Part shown: one piece after another, positions 1 to 8,665 of the stretch
How positions within the stretch are numbered: the first letter of the stretch is position 1
Layout of the letters: each line of letters starts with the position of its first letter
Source of the DNA: Rikenellaceae bacterium DTU001
GTDB lineage: Bacteria > Bacteroidota > Bacteroidia > Bacteroidales > DTU049
Length of the DNA stretch: 46,453 nucleotides
Direction of reading: 5' to 3'
NCBI GenBank assembly: GCA_001512885.1
Contig: LFSZ01000107.1
Coordinates: 1 to 46,453, forward strand
The notes under the pieces: model-generated
The model's input: only the letters and a program-made list of their open reading frames with translations
What the model was told of the DNA's origin: nothing
The model's database searches: none
Made by a program: the position numbers and the translations under genes

Positions 1-48
1 AAAGCAAATAATATTTTTGATCCTTCTAAAGCTACTGTAATGAAATAG
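1..48 (+). CDS. C-terminal tail of an upstream gene (partial)
   Basis: Frame 1 is open from the window edge to a TAG and reads KANNIFDPSKATVMK. Its codons (gat, cct, tct, gct, act, gta) match the AT-rich usage of the neighbouring genes. A strong hairpin follows 22 bases later, as expected at the end of a transcription unit. Frame 2 is also open to a TAA at 38-40 (KQIIFLILLKLL), so the frame is not certain. Too little remains to name the product. Confidence 0.4.
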   Translation, partial: KANNIFDPSKATVMK

Positions 49-70
49 ATTGTAATCATTAATAAAAAAA

Positions 71-105
71 TAAGGCTACTGTAAAAAGTTTTTACAGTAG
101 CCTTA
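71..105. terminator. 17-bp perfect inverted repeat, probable intrinsic terminator
   Basis: TAAGGCTACTGTAAAAA and its exact reverse complement are separated by one base. On the minus strand the stem is followed by a T-rich run (complement of 61-70), the classic intrinsic terminator arrangement. On the plus strand the following sequence is only AACTTTT. It may therefore stop transcription in both directions, but looks better for leftward transcripts. The 3' arm can also pair with GCTACTGTAA inside the upstream gene tail (31-40). Confidence 0.7.
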
Positions 106-440
106 ACTTTTAAAGCTCTTTCACACCAAAACTAAACAAAATAAATTTTTAAAAATTAGAAATATTTATTTTTCTTATAATATCATTATTTTTTTGTAAC
201 GATCTAAAATTTTATTGCCCACAATAAACGTTATAGAACCAAAGTTTATTAATAAATTTGCTTATATTTAATAACTAAATATATGTATATTGTGCTTTAT
301 GTCTACATCTATGTATAATATGGCTATAATAAAATATAATCTATCTAAATCATAGTAATTGATGAAAATTTAAATTTATTTTTAATTTGTAAAAAATTGA
401 TTATCTTTACAAAAAACAAAATATAAAAATAAGGATTGTA
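106..440. other. Intergenic region upstream of recQ
   Basis: About 335 bp of very AT-rich sequence with no credible open reading frame on either strand. I see a weak 7-bp inverted repeat (AATAAAC 223-229 with GTTTATT 244-250) and a partial Bacteroidota -7 element TATCTTTA at 402-409, about 30 bases before the recQ start. A minus-strand TAGTTTTG (134 to 127) could be the -7 element of a short leftward transcript ending at the 71-105 hairpin, but no -33 box supports it. No tRNA or other recognisable RNA was seen. Confidence 0.5.
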
Positions 441-2669
441 ATGAATGCTGAAACTATTGGAACAAGCAATATTACGAGAGAAGAGATTTATTATATACTA
501 AAGTCTGTCTTTGGTTATGATAATTTCAAACTATATCAAGAGCAAATTATCTGTAGTCTACTCGCGGGTAGAGATACATTTGTAGTGATGCCTACAGGAG
601 GAGGGAAATCTCTAACATATCAATTACCTGCACTTTTGTGTGATGGTACAGCGATCATTATTTCACCATTATTAGCCTTGATGAAAAATCAAGTAGACAT
701 TATTAGAAATATACATACAGATGACAAAGTAGCTCATATGCTAAATAGTACTCTGCCTCGTAGAGAGCTAAAACAAATTTTTGATGATTTAGCAAATGGC
801 AAAACAAAAATGCTTTTTATAGCTCCAGAGTCTTTAAAAAAAGAATCATATATAGATTTTTTTAAAAATTTAAAAATTTCTTTTTATGCTGTAGATGAGG
901 CGCATTGTATTTCTGAATGGGGACACGACTTTAGACCAGAGTATCGTATGATTAGACCTATGATAGAATCTATTGGGCAAGATGTGCCAGTAATATCACT
1001 AACTGCTACAGCTACTCCTAAGGTGCAAGAAGATATCATTAAAAATTTAAAATTGAAGAATCCCAATATTTTTATTTCTAGTTTTAATAGACCAAATCTT
1101 TATTATGAAGTAAGGCCTAAAACTAAAAATATTAACAAGGAATTGATACAAATAATAAGAGAAAGGGAAGGGAAAAGCGGCATAATTTACTGTATGATGA
1201 GGAAAACTACTGAAAAAATTGCAGAATTTTTACAAGCTAATGGTTTCAATGCCTTACCCTATCATGCTGGTCTCAGTGGTGCTATTAGACGACAAACTCA
1301 GGATCTTTTTCTCAGACAAGAGATAGATATTATTGTAGCTACTATTGCTTTTGGTATGGGAATTGATAAGCCAGATATTAGATACGTAATACATTATGAT
1401 ATGCCTAAAAGTTTAGAGGCTTATTATCAAGAGACAGGTCGTGCCGGTAGAGACGGTGGAGAAGGTGACTGCATCGCTTTCTATAACGAGGATGATCTAA
1501 TTAGATTTGATAAGATGGAACAGAACAATCGTGGTGTAGCAGAAAAAGAAATTGCAGGTCTCATAATGTATGAAACTATCTCCTATGCTGAAAGTACTAT
1601 CTGTAGACGCAAATTACTTTTACACTATTTCGGTGAAGATTACACAGAAGATAATTGTCACTGTTGTGATAATTGTTTATATCCTAAAATGCAATTTGAT
1701 GCTAAAAATGAAGTTTTGACAGTTTTAAATGTTATAGATGAAACTAAAGAACTATATAAAGCTAAAATGATTGTTAAAATACTATTAGGTAAAGAAAAAG
1801 ATAAAGCTACTTTAAAACAATTTAAAGCTGAAAAACTTAAAAGTTATGGTGCTGGTGCTGATTATGATGAAAAATTTTGGAATTCAATTATTAGACAAAT
1901 ATTAATTTTGAATTTTTTAGAGAAAGATATCAATAATTATGGTGTCTTAAAAATAACAGAAAAAGGAAGAGAATTTTTAACAAAACCGAAAAGTATTATG
2001 CTAACAAGAGATAGAGACTTTTCAGAAGGTAATGAAGAATTAGATGATGAAATAAAAATGAAAGGTGGGTCCGGAGCAGATGCTATTTTGCTCAAAATGT
2101 TAAAAGACCTTCGCAATAAGATTGCAAAGCAACATAATCTACCACCTTTTGTCATCTTTCAAGATCCTTCATTAGAAGAAATGACCATTCAATATCCTAT
2201 TACATTAGATGAGTTGCAAAATATTACTGGCGTTGGTGTCGGTAAAGCTCAAAAGTATGGTCAACCATTTGTAGACCTTATAAAACGCTATGTAGAAGAA
2301 AATGAAATAGAACGTCCTAATGATATTATAATTCGCACCTCCCCTAATGCTTCAAATTTAAAAATTTTTATTATTCAAAGTATTGATCGCAAAATACCAC
2401 TAGATGAAATAGCATATGCTAAAAATCTAAATTTTGATGAACTACTAGATCAAATAGACAAAATAGTAGCAAGTGGTATTCGTATTGATATTGATTACTT
2501 CATAGACGATGTCATAGATCCTTATCATCAAGAAGAAATATATGAGTACTTTAGATCTGCTAGCACAGATGACATTAAACAAGCATTAGAAGAATTAGGT
2601 GAAAATGAATACTCAGAAGAGGAAGTACGTTTAATGCGTATTAAATTTATTTCTGAAATGGGTAATTAA
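441..2669 (+). CDS. recQ: ATP-dependent DNA helicase RecQ
   Basis: A 3'-5' superfamily 2 DNA helicase for recombination and stalled-fork repair in the cytoplasm. Visible in order: Walker A PTGGGKS (about residues 51-57), DEAH box (152-155) followed by CISEWGHDFRPEY, the helicase C domain with QETGRAGRDG, four zinc-binding Cys (388, 406, 409, 412), an RQC winged-helix segment, one HRDC domain (about 545-620) and a C-terminal helix-turn-helix-like tail. At 742 residues it is longer than E. coli RecQ (about 610) because of that tail, which is common in Bacteroidota. The ATG start follows an AT-rich leader without a Shine-Dalgarno. It is the first gene of a rightward run; the OmpH-like gene begins 41 bp later. 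Confidence 0.96.
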   Translation: MNAETIGTSNITREEIYYILKSVFGYDNFKLYQEQIICSLLAGRDTFVVMPTGGGKSLTYQLPALLCDGTAIIISPLLALMKNQVDIIRNIHTDDKVAHMLNSTLPRRELKQIFDDLANGKTKMLFIAPESLKKESYIDFFKNLKISFYAVDEAHCISEWGHDFRPEYRMIRPMIESIGQDVPVISLTATATPKVQEDIIKNLKLKNPNIFISSFNRPNLYYEVRPKTKNINKELIQIIREREGKSGIIYCMMRKTTEKIAEFLQANGFNALPYHAGLSGAIRRQTQDLFLRQEIDIIVATIAFGMGIDKPDIRYVIHYDMPKSLEAYYQETGRAGRDGGEGDCIAFYNEDDLIRFDKMEQNNRGVAEKEIAGLIMYETISYAESTICRRKLLLHYFGEDYTEDNCHCCDNCLYPKMQFDAKNEVLTVLNVIDETKELYKAKMIVKILLGKEKDKATLKQFKAEKLKSYGAGADYDEKFWNSIIRQILILNFLEKDINNYGVLKITEKGREFLTKPKSIMLTRDRDFSEGNEELDDEIKMKGGSGADAILLKMLKDLRNKIAKQHNLPPFVIFQDPSLEEMTIQYPITLDELQNITGVGVGKAQKYGQPFVDLIKRYVEENEIERPNDIIIRTSPNASNLKIFIIQSIDRKIPLDEIAYAKNLNFDELLDQIDKIVASGIRIDIDYFIDDVIDPYHQEEIYEYFRSASTDDIKQALEELGENEYSEEEVRLMRIKFISEMGN

Positions 2670-2710
2670 AATAAAAATGACTTTTTAACGTTTTAAAAAA
2701 TAAATTAATT

Positions 2711-3391
2711 ATGGAAGAAGAAAAAAATTTAGATCCGAATTATGAATCATCTACACCATCTGAAAGTATAGATAGTAATTTAACAAACAACAATGCATAT
2801 ACTAAAAAATATAATAATTTTTTTATATGGTGGTGCGTTATACTTTCTATATTGGTATTATTTTTGTTGATTATTCAATTTGTCCCTACTAAAAAAATAT
2901 CAGCCCCTGTATCTACTGGTTATGTAAATGGCAAAATAGCACATATAAATATAGATACTATTATGACTAAATATCCCTTAGTGGATACCCTACAAAATAG
3001 ATTACAAAGACAAATTACTTCTTTGGAAACAGATCTAATAAATAGGCAAAGTAGACTTCAAAAAAACATGGAGGCATATCAAAAAGATATTCAGGCAGGT
3101 AAAATAATTACCAAAGATGAGGCTGGTAGACGAGAAGAACAACTCGTAAAAGAACAACAACAACTCATGTCTATCAGAGATCAATATGATATTCAAATTC
3201 AAAATTTACAAATGACTATGCAATCTGAAATTTTAGACAGTATCAAAAATGCTATAAAATACTTACCTGCAGAATTGGAATTTGATTATGTACTCGGTTA
3301 TTCACATGAAGGTGCTATTTTTTATGCTAATCCTAGTTTAGATATTACTAATGAAGTATTAAAAATTTTAAATAAAAGACTGAAAAAATGA
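2711..3391 (+). CDS. Membrane-anchored OmpH/Skp-like protein
   Basis: 226 residues. Residues 1-36 are acidic and polar. Residues 37-58 (FFIWWCVILSILVLFLLIIQ) form one membrane segment with KK just before it, predicting N-terminus inside. The periplasmic part begins GKIAHINIDTIMTKYP, typical of the OmpH family (Skp chaperones for outer-membrane proteins), followed by a long charged coiled coil (about 91-180) and an end resembling the family (YVLGYSHEGAIFYANPSLDIT). Usual Skp/OmpH proteins are soluble with a cleaved signal peptide; here a true transmembrane anchor replaces it. The stop overlaps the next start by 4 bp, so the two are co-translated. Family assignment is good; whether it is a chaperone or has another envelope role is not known. 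Confidence 0.8.
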   Translation: MEEEKNLDPNYESSTPSESIDSNLTNNNAYTKKYNNFFIWWCVILSILVLFLLIIQFVPTKKISAPVSTGYVNGKIAHINIDTIMTKYPLVDTLQNRLQRQITSLETDLINRQSRLQKNMEAYQKDIQAGKIITKDEAGRREEQLVKEQQQLMSIRDQYDIQIQNLQMTMQSEILDSIKNAIKYLPAELEFDYVLGYSHEGAIFYANPSLDITNEVLKILNKRLKK

Positions 3392-3810
3392 AAATATTAA
3401 CAAAATTTATTTTTGTTTTTATTACTATAATCTCTTTTACTGGATGTAAAAAAGATTTAACCCAAGTAATTGAAGAGTTTTACCCTGATGGTAATCCTAA
3501 AATTGTGTATTATTTAGATAAAAATAATAATAAAGTAAAAGTAGAAGAATACTATCCTAATGGTAAACTAAAATATGTAGGTGGGTTAAATAACGGCTTG
3601 AGACATGGTATATGGAAATATTATCACCCAAACGGAAAACTATGGTCTGAAGGCGAATATAATAATGGGACACGTGAAGGAAAAAGTCTGGTTTACTTTG
3701 AAAATGGCAATCTACGCATAAAAGGCAGCTATAAAGGGGGTAAGCCATATGGCAAATGGTATTTTTATGATGAAAATGGTAAATTAATTGAAACGAAAGA
3801 TTTCCATTAA
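3388..3810 (+). CDS. MORN_2-repeat (YwqK-like) lipoprotein
   Basis: 140 residues with a lipoprotein signal ending FTGC (Cys20). The mature part has at least four repeats of the MORN_2 type: YYPNGKLKYVGGLNNGLRHG, YHPNGKLWSEGEYNNGTREG, YFENGNLRIKGSYKGGKPYG and a final YDENGKLIE. Databases often call such proteins 'YwqK family antitoxin', but the lipobox and repeat-only layout argue for an envelope protein, and no toxin gene is adjacent. The start ATG lies in the stop region of the OmpH-like gene (ATGA-type overlap), and pth starts 14 bp downstream. After Cys20 comes KKDL, not an obvious surface-export signal, so periplasmic attachment is the simplest guess. Function unknown. Confidence 0.85.
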   Translation: MKILTKFIFVFITIISFTGCKKDLTQVIEEFYPDGNPKIVYYLDKNNNKVKVEEYYPNGKLKYVGGLNNGLRHGIWKYYHPNGKLWSEGEYNNGTREGKSLVYFENGNLRIKGSYKGGKPYGKWYFYDENGKLIETKDFH

Positions 3811-3824
3811 TACTATAAACATTA

Positions 3825-4406
3825 ATGAGAGATAATGTATTTCTATTAGTAGGTCTAGGTAATATAGGTTATGAATACGAGCACACTAGACATAATGTAG
3901 GTTTTGATGTATTAGATTATTTTGTAAAAAAATATTCCTCAGCTTTTAAGCAAGATAGATATGCATATAGAGCTGATATAAAGATAAAAAATAAATTTTT
4001 TATTTGTATAAAACCCACTACATATATGAATCTAAGTGGTAGAGCAGTTGATTATTGGGTAAAAATGCTTGAAATACCTCTAGATAATACAATGATTATT
4101 TTGGATGATATAGAATTACCGTTAGGTAAAATACGTATCAAAGCTAAGGGCAGTGCGGGCTCTCACAAGGGCTTAGCTAACATAATTGATGTTTTGCATA
4201 CTACGCAAATCCCACGAATGCGCATTGGTATTGATGATAAATTCACTCCAGGTAAACAAATAGATTATGTTTTAGAAAAATGGCCCCTTAGAGAATGGGA
4301 AATAATTAATAAGGTTTTTCCTATAGCTTCTGATGCTATTTATACATGGGCATTCGAAGGAATCGATAAAGCTATGAATGAATATAACAATTTAGTGATT
4401 ACTTGA
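3825..4406 (+). CDS. pth: Peptidyl-tRNA hydrolase
   Basis: 193 residues, normal length. It releases tRNA from peptidyl-tRNAs that drop off ribosomes, recycling tRNA in the cytoplasm. The expected catalytic residues are present: Asn13 in GLGNIG, His23 in TRHNVGF, Asn69 in TTYMNLSG and Asp94/95 in IILDDIELPLG. Two deviations: the nearly universal GLGNPG reads GLGNIG, and the usual GGHNGL near residue 114 reads GSHKGL, replacing a tRNA-contacting Asn with Lys. The rest is intact, so I expect an active enzyme. It begins 14 bp after the MORN lipoprotein gene, within the rightward run. Confidence 0.95.
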   Translation: MRDNVFLLVGLGNIGYEYEHTRHNVGFDVLDYFVKKYSSAFKQDRYAYRADIKIKNKFFICIKPTTYMNLSGRAVDYWVKMLEIPLDNTMIILDDIELPLGKIRIKAKGSAGSHKGLANIIDVLHTTQIPRMRIGIDDKFTPGKQIDYVLEKWPLREWEIINKVFPIASDAIYTWAFEGIDKAMNEYNNLVIT

Positions 4407-4466
4407 TTGTTAATTCTTATTTATGGAATATTAATTTAATAAATTTATACTAAAAACACTGTACAT

Positions 4467-5852
4467 ATGGCTAAAATGTTAGATCTAACAAAAGGTGACG
4501 AACGAAAAACGATAGTAAAATATGCGGTACCACTCATCGTAGGTAGTGTATTACAAAATTTGTATTCACTAATAAATAGTGTAATAGTAGGTAATTATTT
4601 GGGTAAAGAAGCCTTGGCGGCAGTAGGTATATCTTTTCCTATTATTTTTGCTGTGACATCATTGATTATTGGTTTTACTATTGGATTGTCTATTGTTATT
4701 GGTCAATATTTTGGTAGTAAACAATATGATAATTTGAAAAAAAGTATTAGCACTAGTTATATATCTTTAGTAGTTTTTGCTATAATAATGACTACGTTTT
4801 CTATATTAACAGGTAAATATTTATTAAAATTATTAGGAGCTCAAGAAGATATTATAGCCCAAGCCACATCGTATTTTAATGTATTTTGTTTGGGATTTCT
4901 TTTTGCCTTTCCATTTAATGCAACTAATGCGGTTTTGCGTGGTATAGGAGATTCTATAACACCTGTTTATTTCTTAGTATTTAGTATTGTGGTCAATTTT
5001 GTACTCAATTATGTTTTTGTTGTTGTTTTAAATTATGGGCTAACTTCTACGGCTTGGGCAAGTGTGATAGGACAGATTTTAGCTCTAATCTTAATGATAG
5101 TTTATATAAACAAAAAGCACCCTTTCATTTCTATCAAATTAAAAGAAATGAAGTTTGATTCGAAAATTTTCAAATATATTATGAAAATTAGCTTGCCAAG
5201 TGGTATTCAACAATTTGTAATTGCTATTAATGCTGTGGTTTTGATGAGCTTAGTTGCATCTTTTGGTACTGATGCTATAGCTGGTTATTCAGTAGCTACT
5301 AGGATAGATGCTATAGCTAGTATACCAGCATTTATATTTTCATCGGCGTTAGCCAATTTTGTAGCACAGAATGCAGGGGCATTAGAATTTAAAAGAATAA
5401 AAAACGGCTTAAAAGCTACTTTACGCATAACAGTTTCTATGACTATTATTATTTCTGTTTTGATTATTATTTTTAGTAAAACTATCATGAGCTTATTTAC
5501 CAAAGATATAGCTGTAATAGAAATAGGTAGTGAGTATTTGAGAACGCTTAATTACTTTTATGTATTATATGCAATGATGTTTGCTTATCAATCAGTATTC
5601 AGAGGTAGCGGAGATACCATGATAAGTATGTTGATCACATTAGCTGCTATTTGGATAGTACGCATTCCCTTTTCGTATATGCTATCGAAGCATTTAGGTA
5701 CACTAGGTATTTGGTTAGGAATACCTATAGGATGGTTTGTTGGTTTGATACTTTCGTACTCATACTATAAATCGCGTAGATGGGAATTGAAATTTGTCAT
5801 GCAGATGAGAACTAGACATACTCCACCTCCAGAGATAGCTGATAATATTTGA
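4467..5852 (+). CDS. MATE family multidrug/Na+ efflux transporter
   Basis: 461 residues, about 12 hydrophobic segments in two homologous halves, the normal size for MATE exporters. The opening matches the family: KYAVPLIVGSVLQNLYSLIN, then NYLGKEALAAVGISFPI and GQYFGSKQYDNLKKSIS; the second half repeats the pattern (SVATRIDAIASIPAFIF, AQNAGALEFKRIKNGLK). These proteins exchange cations for organic cations or metabolites across the inner membrane; the substrate cannot be read from sequence. It follows pth by 60 bp on the same strand and may share its transcript. Confidence 0.93.
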   Translation: MAKMLDLTKGDERKTIVKYAVPLIVGSVLQNLYSLINSVIVGNYLGKEALAAVGISFPIIFAVTSLIIGFTIGLSIVIGQYFGSKQYDNLKKSISTSYISLVVFAIIMTTFSILTGKYLLKLLGAQEDIIAQATSYFNVFCLGFLFAFPFNATNAVLRGIGDSITPVYFLVFSIVVNFVLNYVFVVVLNYGLTSTAWASVIGQILALILMIVYINKKHPFISIKLKEMKFDSKIFKYIMKISLPSGIQQFVIAINAVVLMSLVASFGTDAIAGYSVATRIDAIASIPAFIFSSALANFVAQNAGALEFKRIKNGLKATLRITVSMTIIISVLIIIFSKTIMSLFTKDIAVIEIGSEYLRTLNYFYVLYAMMFAYQSVFRGSGDTMISMLITLAAIWIVRIPFSYMLSKHLGTLGIWLGIPIGWFVGLILSYSYYKSRRWELKFVMQMRTRHTPPPEIADNI

Positions 5853-5944
5853 GTAAAAAAGTAAGAAATAATTAAAATTTTATTCTATCAATCAATAATA
5901 TTTTTTATTTTAAATTATTTTATCTAATTTTATAAAAAAGTATA

Positions 5945-6517
5945 GTGAGTTTAAATGATTATTATAAAATATTGGGAATAGATCCTGGCTCAAATGTAAC
6001 AGGTTATGCAATTATAGGCATTGATGATGATAAATTAATAACTTTAGATATAGGATGTATATCAGTTAAAAGTGTAAAAGATCATTTTGAAAGGATAAAA
6101 TTAATTCATAGAAATGTAAAAGAATTAATTATTTCTTACAATCCAAATGTTTTAGCAATAGAAGCTCCATATTATGGTAAAAATGTACAATCTATGTTAA
6201 AGTTAGGACGTGCTCAAGGAGTAGTAATAGCTGCAGCATTAGAGTATGGTATAGATGTATATGAATATGCACCTCGTAGAGTGAAAATCTCTGTTACTGG
6301 CAATGGTAGAGCCTCAAAAGAACAAGTAGCAGGTATGGTAAATAATATTTTAAAATTAGAAAATAATTCTTTATCTTTTGATGCTACTGATGCCGCTGCC
6401 ATCGCACTCTGTCATTATTATTCTACATATTCGTCTATTATACCTGAAAACATGATGAATGGTAAAAAAAATAAATGGTTAAAATTTATTGAAGAAAATC
6501 CTGATAGAATTATTTAA
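5945..6517 (+). CDS. ruvC: Crossover junction endodeoxyribonuclease RuvC
   Basis: 190 residues. Resolves Holliday junctions after RuvAB branch migration. The four catalytic acids are present with family spacing: Asp13 (ILGIDPGSNVTGYA), Glu73 (VLAIEAPYYGKN), Asp146 and Asp149 (SFDATDAAAIALCHYY). The start is GTG; the nearby ATG at 5955 is out of frame and no in-frame ATG precedes the first catalytic Asp, so GTG is well supported. It sits 92 bp after the MATE gene and 24 bp before rubrerythrin. ruvA and ruvB are not in the window. With recQ in the same run, this is a recombination-repair neighbourhood. Confidence 0.96.
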   Translation: MSLNDYYKILGIDPGSNVTGYAIIGIDDDKLITLDIGCISVKSVKDHFERIKLIHRNVKELIISYNPNVLAIEAPYYGKNVQSMLKLGRAQGVVIAAALEYGIDVYEYAPRRVKISVTGNGRASKEQVAGMVNNILKLENNSLSFDATDAAAIALCHYYSTYSSIIPENMMNGKKNKWLKFIEENPDRII

Positions 6518-6541
6518 TACAATAGCAATAAATACAAAAAT

Positions 6542-7126
6542 ATGAAAGAAACAATCAAAAATTTAGTAAAAGCTTTTATAGGCGAAAGTCAGGCAAGAAA
6601 TCGTTATACTTTTTATGCAAAAATAGCTAAAAATGAAGGTTATGAGCAAATAAGTGAGATTTTTACTATGACTGCTGATAATGAAAGAGAACATGCGAGT
6701 TGGCTTTTTAAAATGATAAATGAGCTCAAACAAGAAACTAATGAAAATATTGATGAAATTACGGTTGAAGCTAATGCTATTACAATTCTTGGCTCTACTA
6801 TTGATAATCTAAAATCTGCTATTGCAGGTGAAGAATATGAATATAATAGTATGTACCCAGAGTATGCTAATATAGCTGATAAAGAAGGTTACTCTGCTAT
6901 AGCTATTAGGCTTAGAGCTATTGCTGTAGCCGAAAAACATCATGCTGAACGTTATGCTAAAATATTGAATCAAGTAGAGGCTGGTACTTTTTTCAAAAAA
7001 GATATACCTGTGAGTTGGTTTTGTAGAGAGTGCGGTTATGTACATGTAGGCACAGAACCACCTCAAGTATGTCCAGCCTGTTCGCATCCTAGAAGTTTTT
7101 ATCAATTGAAAGTAGAAGAATATTAA
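6542..7126 (+). CDS. Rubrerythrin
   Basis: 194 residues. Cytoplasmic non-haem iron peroxidase that reduces hydrogen peroxide, typical of anaerobes and microaerophiles. The N-terminal ferritin-like four-helix domain carries the diiron ligands: GESQARNRY (Glu15), ADNEREHA (Glu48, His51), GEEYEYNSMYPEYA (Glu97/98 region) and AVAEKHHAERY (Glu131 region). The C-terminal rubredoxin-like domain has CxxC twice, Cys161/164 (CRECGYVHVG) and Cys177/180 (CPACSHPRSFY). It is the last gene of the rightward run and faces rodA convergently. Confidence 0.96.
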   Translation: MKETIKNLVKAFIGESQARNRYTFYAKIAKNEGYEQISEIFTMTADNEREHASWLFKMINELKQETNENIDEITVEANAITILGSTIDNLKSAIAGEEYEYNSMYPEYANIADKEGYSAIAIRLRAIAVAEKHHAERYAKILNQVEAGTFFKKDIPVSWFCRECGYVHVGTEPPQVCPACSHPRSFYQLKVEEY

Positions 7127-7245
7127 AAAAAAACAGTTGTTCTATTTTTTATATTGAGTGCATTAATAACATTTCAATGCTCTGAATTGCCTAGGTAAGC
7201 TTTTGACTGAGTTTGTAAGAGTTATAGCATAAGACACTTATACGA

Positions 7246-8508
7246 TCAAACAATCTCATTATGATACATATCTAGATTGATAAATGTAGCTAATAATAAA
7301 GTAAATGCCCAGTAGGATGATCCGCCGTAGCTCAGAAAGGGAAGTGGAATACCGATGACTGGTATCAAACCGACAGTCATACCAATATTAATAACAATGT
7401 GAGTGAAAAAAATTGATGCTATGGCATAGCCATATACTCTAGAAAAAATAGATCTTTGTCTTTCGGCTAAAATAATTATACGCAATAAAAAAAATAAATA
7501 AAGAGCTATCACAACAAAAGCACCGACAAAGCCCCATTCTTCACCAATAGCGCAAAAAATAAAATCGGTAGTTTGCTCAGGGACAAATTTCATTTGTGTT
7601 TGTGTGCCTTGCAAAAAACCTTTACCTGTAAATCCACCAGAACCTATTGCTATCATAGATTGTCGCAAATTCCATGATGCCCCCTTGGGATCATCTTTGA
7701 GCCCTAGCATTACCTCTATTCGCTCTTGATGGTGTGGCATTAGCATATTATAGAAATAATTAACACCAATTATTAAAACTATACTTAATACATAAACCTG
7801 AACAAATTTTATTATAATATTTTTTTTCTTTCTAAAAATAAATATTAATGCCAAGGTTAAACCAGTTAAAATCAATAAAAATGTAAATTGTTTAACTAAA
7901 AATGAAAGGATAAAAACTATAATAAACCAAAAACCAATAAAAATAACATATGTAGGTAATCCTTCGCGATAGAGAGCAAAGATAAAAGCAAAAAATACTA
8001 GCATAGTGCCTACATCTTTTTGAAAAAAAACAAGTAGGATCGGTATAAATATTACAAGCAATACTTTTCTAATAGTATTATTTATATTTATTTTAGCATC
8101 TGGATAGCTCCATATCTTAGATATTAATAATGCCGTAGTATATTTAGCAAATTCGGATGGTTGTAGTCTGATACCTTTGCCTAGATCTAACCAGGCTTTA
8201 TTGCCCCCTACAATAGCTCCTATGACTAAAACTAAAAAAAGTAATAATATTACAATAGCATAAAATATCTCGGCAGCATTAGAAAATAAATGTGGATTAG
8301 AATAAATAATTAATATAAATAAAATCCATCCCGTTAATATCCATACAAATTGCTTTACATGTACATATTGAAATGAAAAACTAAAAAAACTGATACCATC
8401 TTGATAAGAAGCTGAATAAATATTTACTAATCCAATGATAGATAAGATAAGATATATAAAAATTAAAGTAAAGTCTGGAGGGAAACGTCTTTTAATATTT
8501 TTTTGCAT
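7246..8508 (-). CDS. rodA: Rod shape-determining protein RodA (SEDS glycan polymerase)
   Basis: 420 residues with about 10 hydrophobic segments. SEDS proteins polymerise lipid II into peptidoglycan together with a class B PBP. Family motifs: KAWLDLGKGIRLQPSEFAK early, WNLRQSMIAIGSGGFTGKGF in the large outer loop, and a C-terminal GLIPVIGIPLPFLSYGGSSY. The presence of GKGFLQGTQTQMKFVPEQTT and overall layout favour RodA over FtsW. The start follows a promoter-like TTTG-N21-TAACTTTG. It is the last of three leftward genes; comEC ends about 157 bp upstream. mreBCD and the PBP2 gene are not visible, so the usual mre operon is split. Confidence 0.93.
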   Translation of the reverse strand: MQKNIKRRFPPDFTLIFIYLILSIIGLVNIYSASYQDGISFFSFSFQYVHVKQFVWILTGWILFILIIYSNPHLFSNAAEIFYAIVILLLFLVLVIGAIVGGNKAWLDLGKGIRLQPSEFAKYTTALLISKIWSYPDAKININNTIRKVLLVIFIPILLVFFQKDVGTMLVFFAFIFALYREGLPTYVIFIGFWFIIVFILSFLVKQFTFLLILTGLTLALIFIFRKKKNIIIKFVQVYVLSIVLIIGVNYFYNMLMPHHQERIEVMLGLKDDPKGASWNLRQSMIAIGSGGFTGKGFLQGTQTQMKFVPEQTTDFIFCAIGEEWGFVGAFVVIALYLFFLLRIIILAERQRSIFSRVYGYAIASIFFTHIVINIGMTVGLIPVIGIPLPFLSYGGSSYWAFTLLLATFINLDMYHNEIV

Positions 8509-8541
8509 AAGTAATTTTTTAAAATCACAACTAACAACTTA

Positions 8542-8574
8542 CAAAGTTAAATATATATAATACAAAATTCCAAA
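8542..8574 (-). promoter_or_regulatory. Candidate Bacteroidota promoter for rodA
   Basis: On the minus strand TTTG (8574-8571) is followed after 21 bases by TAACTTTG (8549-8542), matching the -33 TTTG / -7 TAnnTTTG pattern of Bacteroidota housekeeping promoters. Transcription would begin near 8535, giving a leader of about 27 bases. Confidence 0.45.
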
Positions 8575-8665
8575 TACACCATCTTTTTATTTGGTTCTGT
8601 TTTCATCTTTGTATTTTATCCCAAACTTCATTGATTTACATATAAAAGTGCAAATTTGTACTATC

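Noticed and set aside
3388-3810. Toxin-antitoxin system suggested by the YwqK-like label
   Set aside because: The product is a lipoprotein made of MORN_2 repeats, with no toxin gene beside it.
7127-7245. Terminator between rubrerythrin and rodA
   Set aside because: Only 5-bp stems with mismatches were found; not distinguishable from chance.
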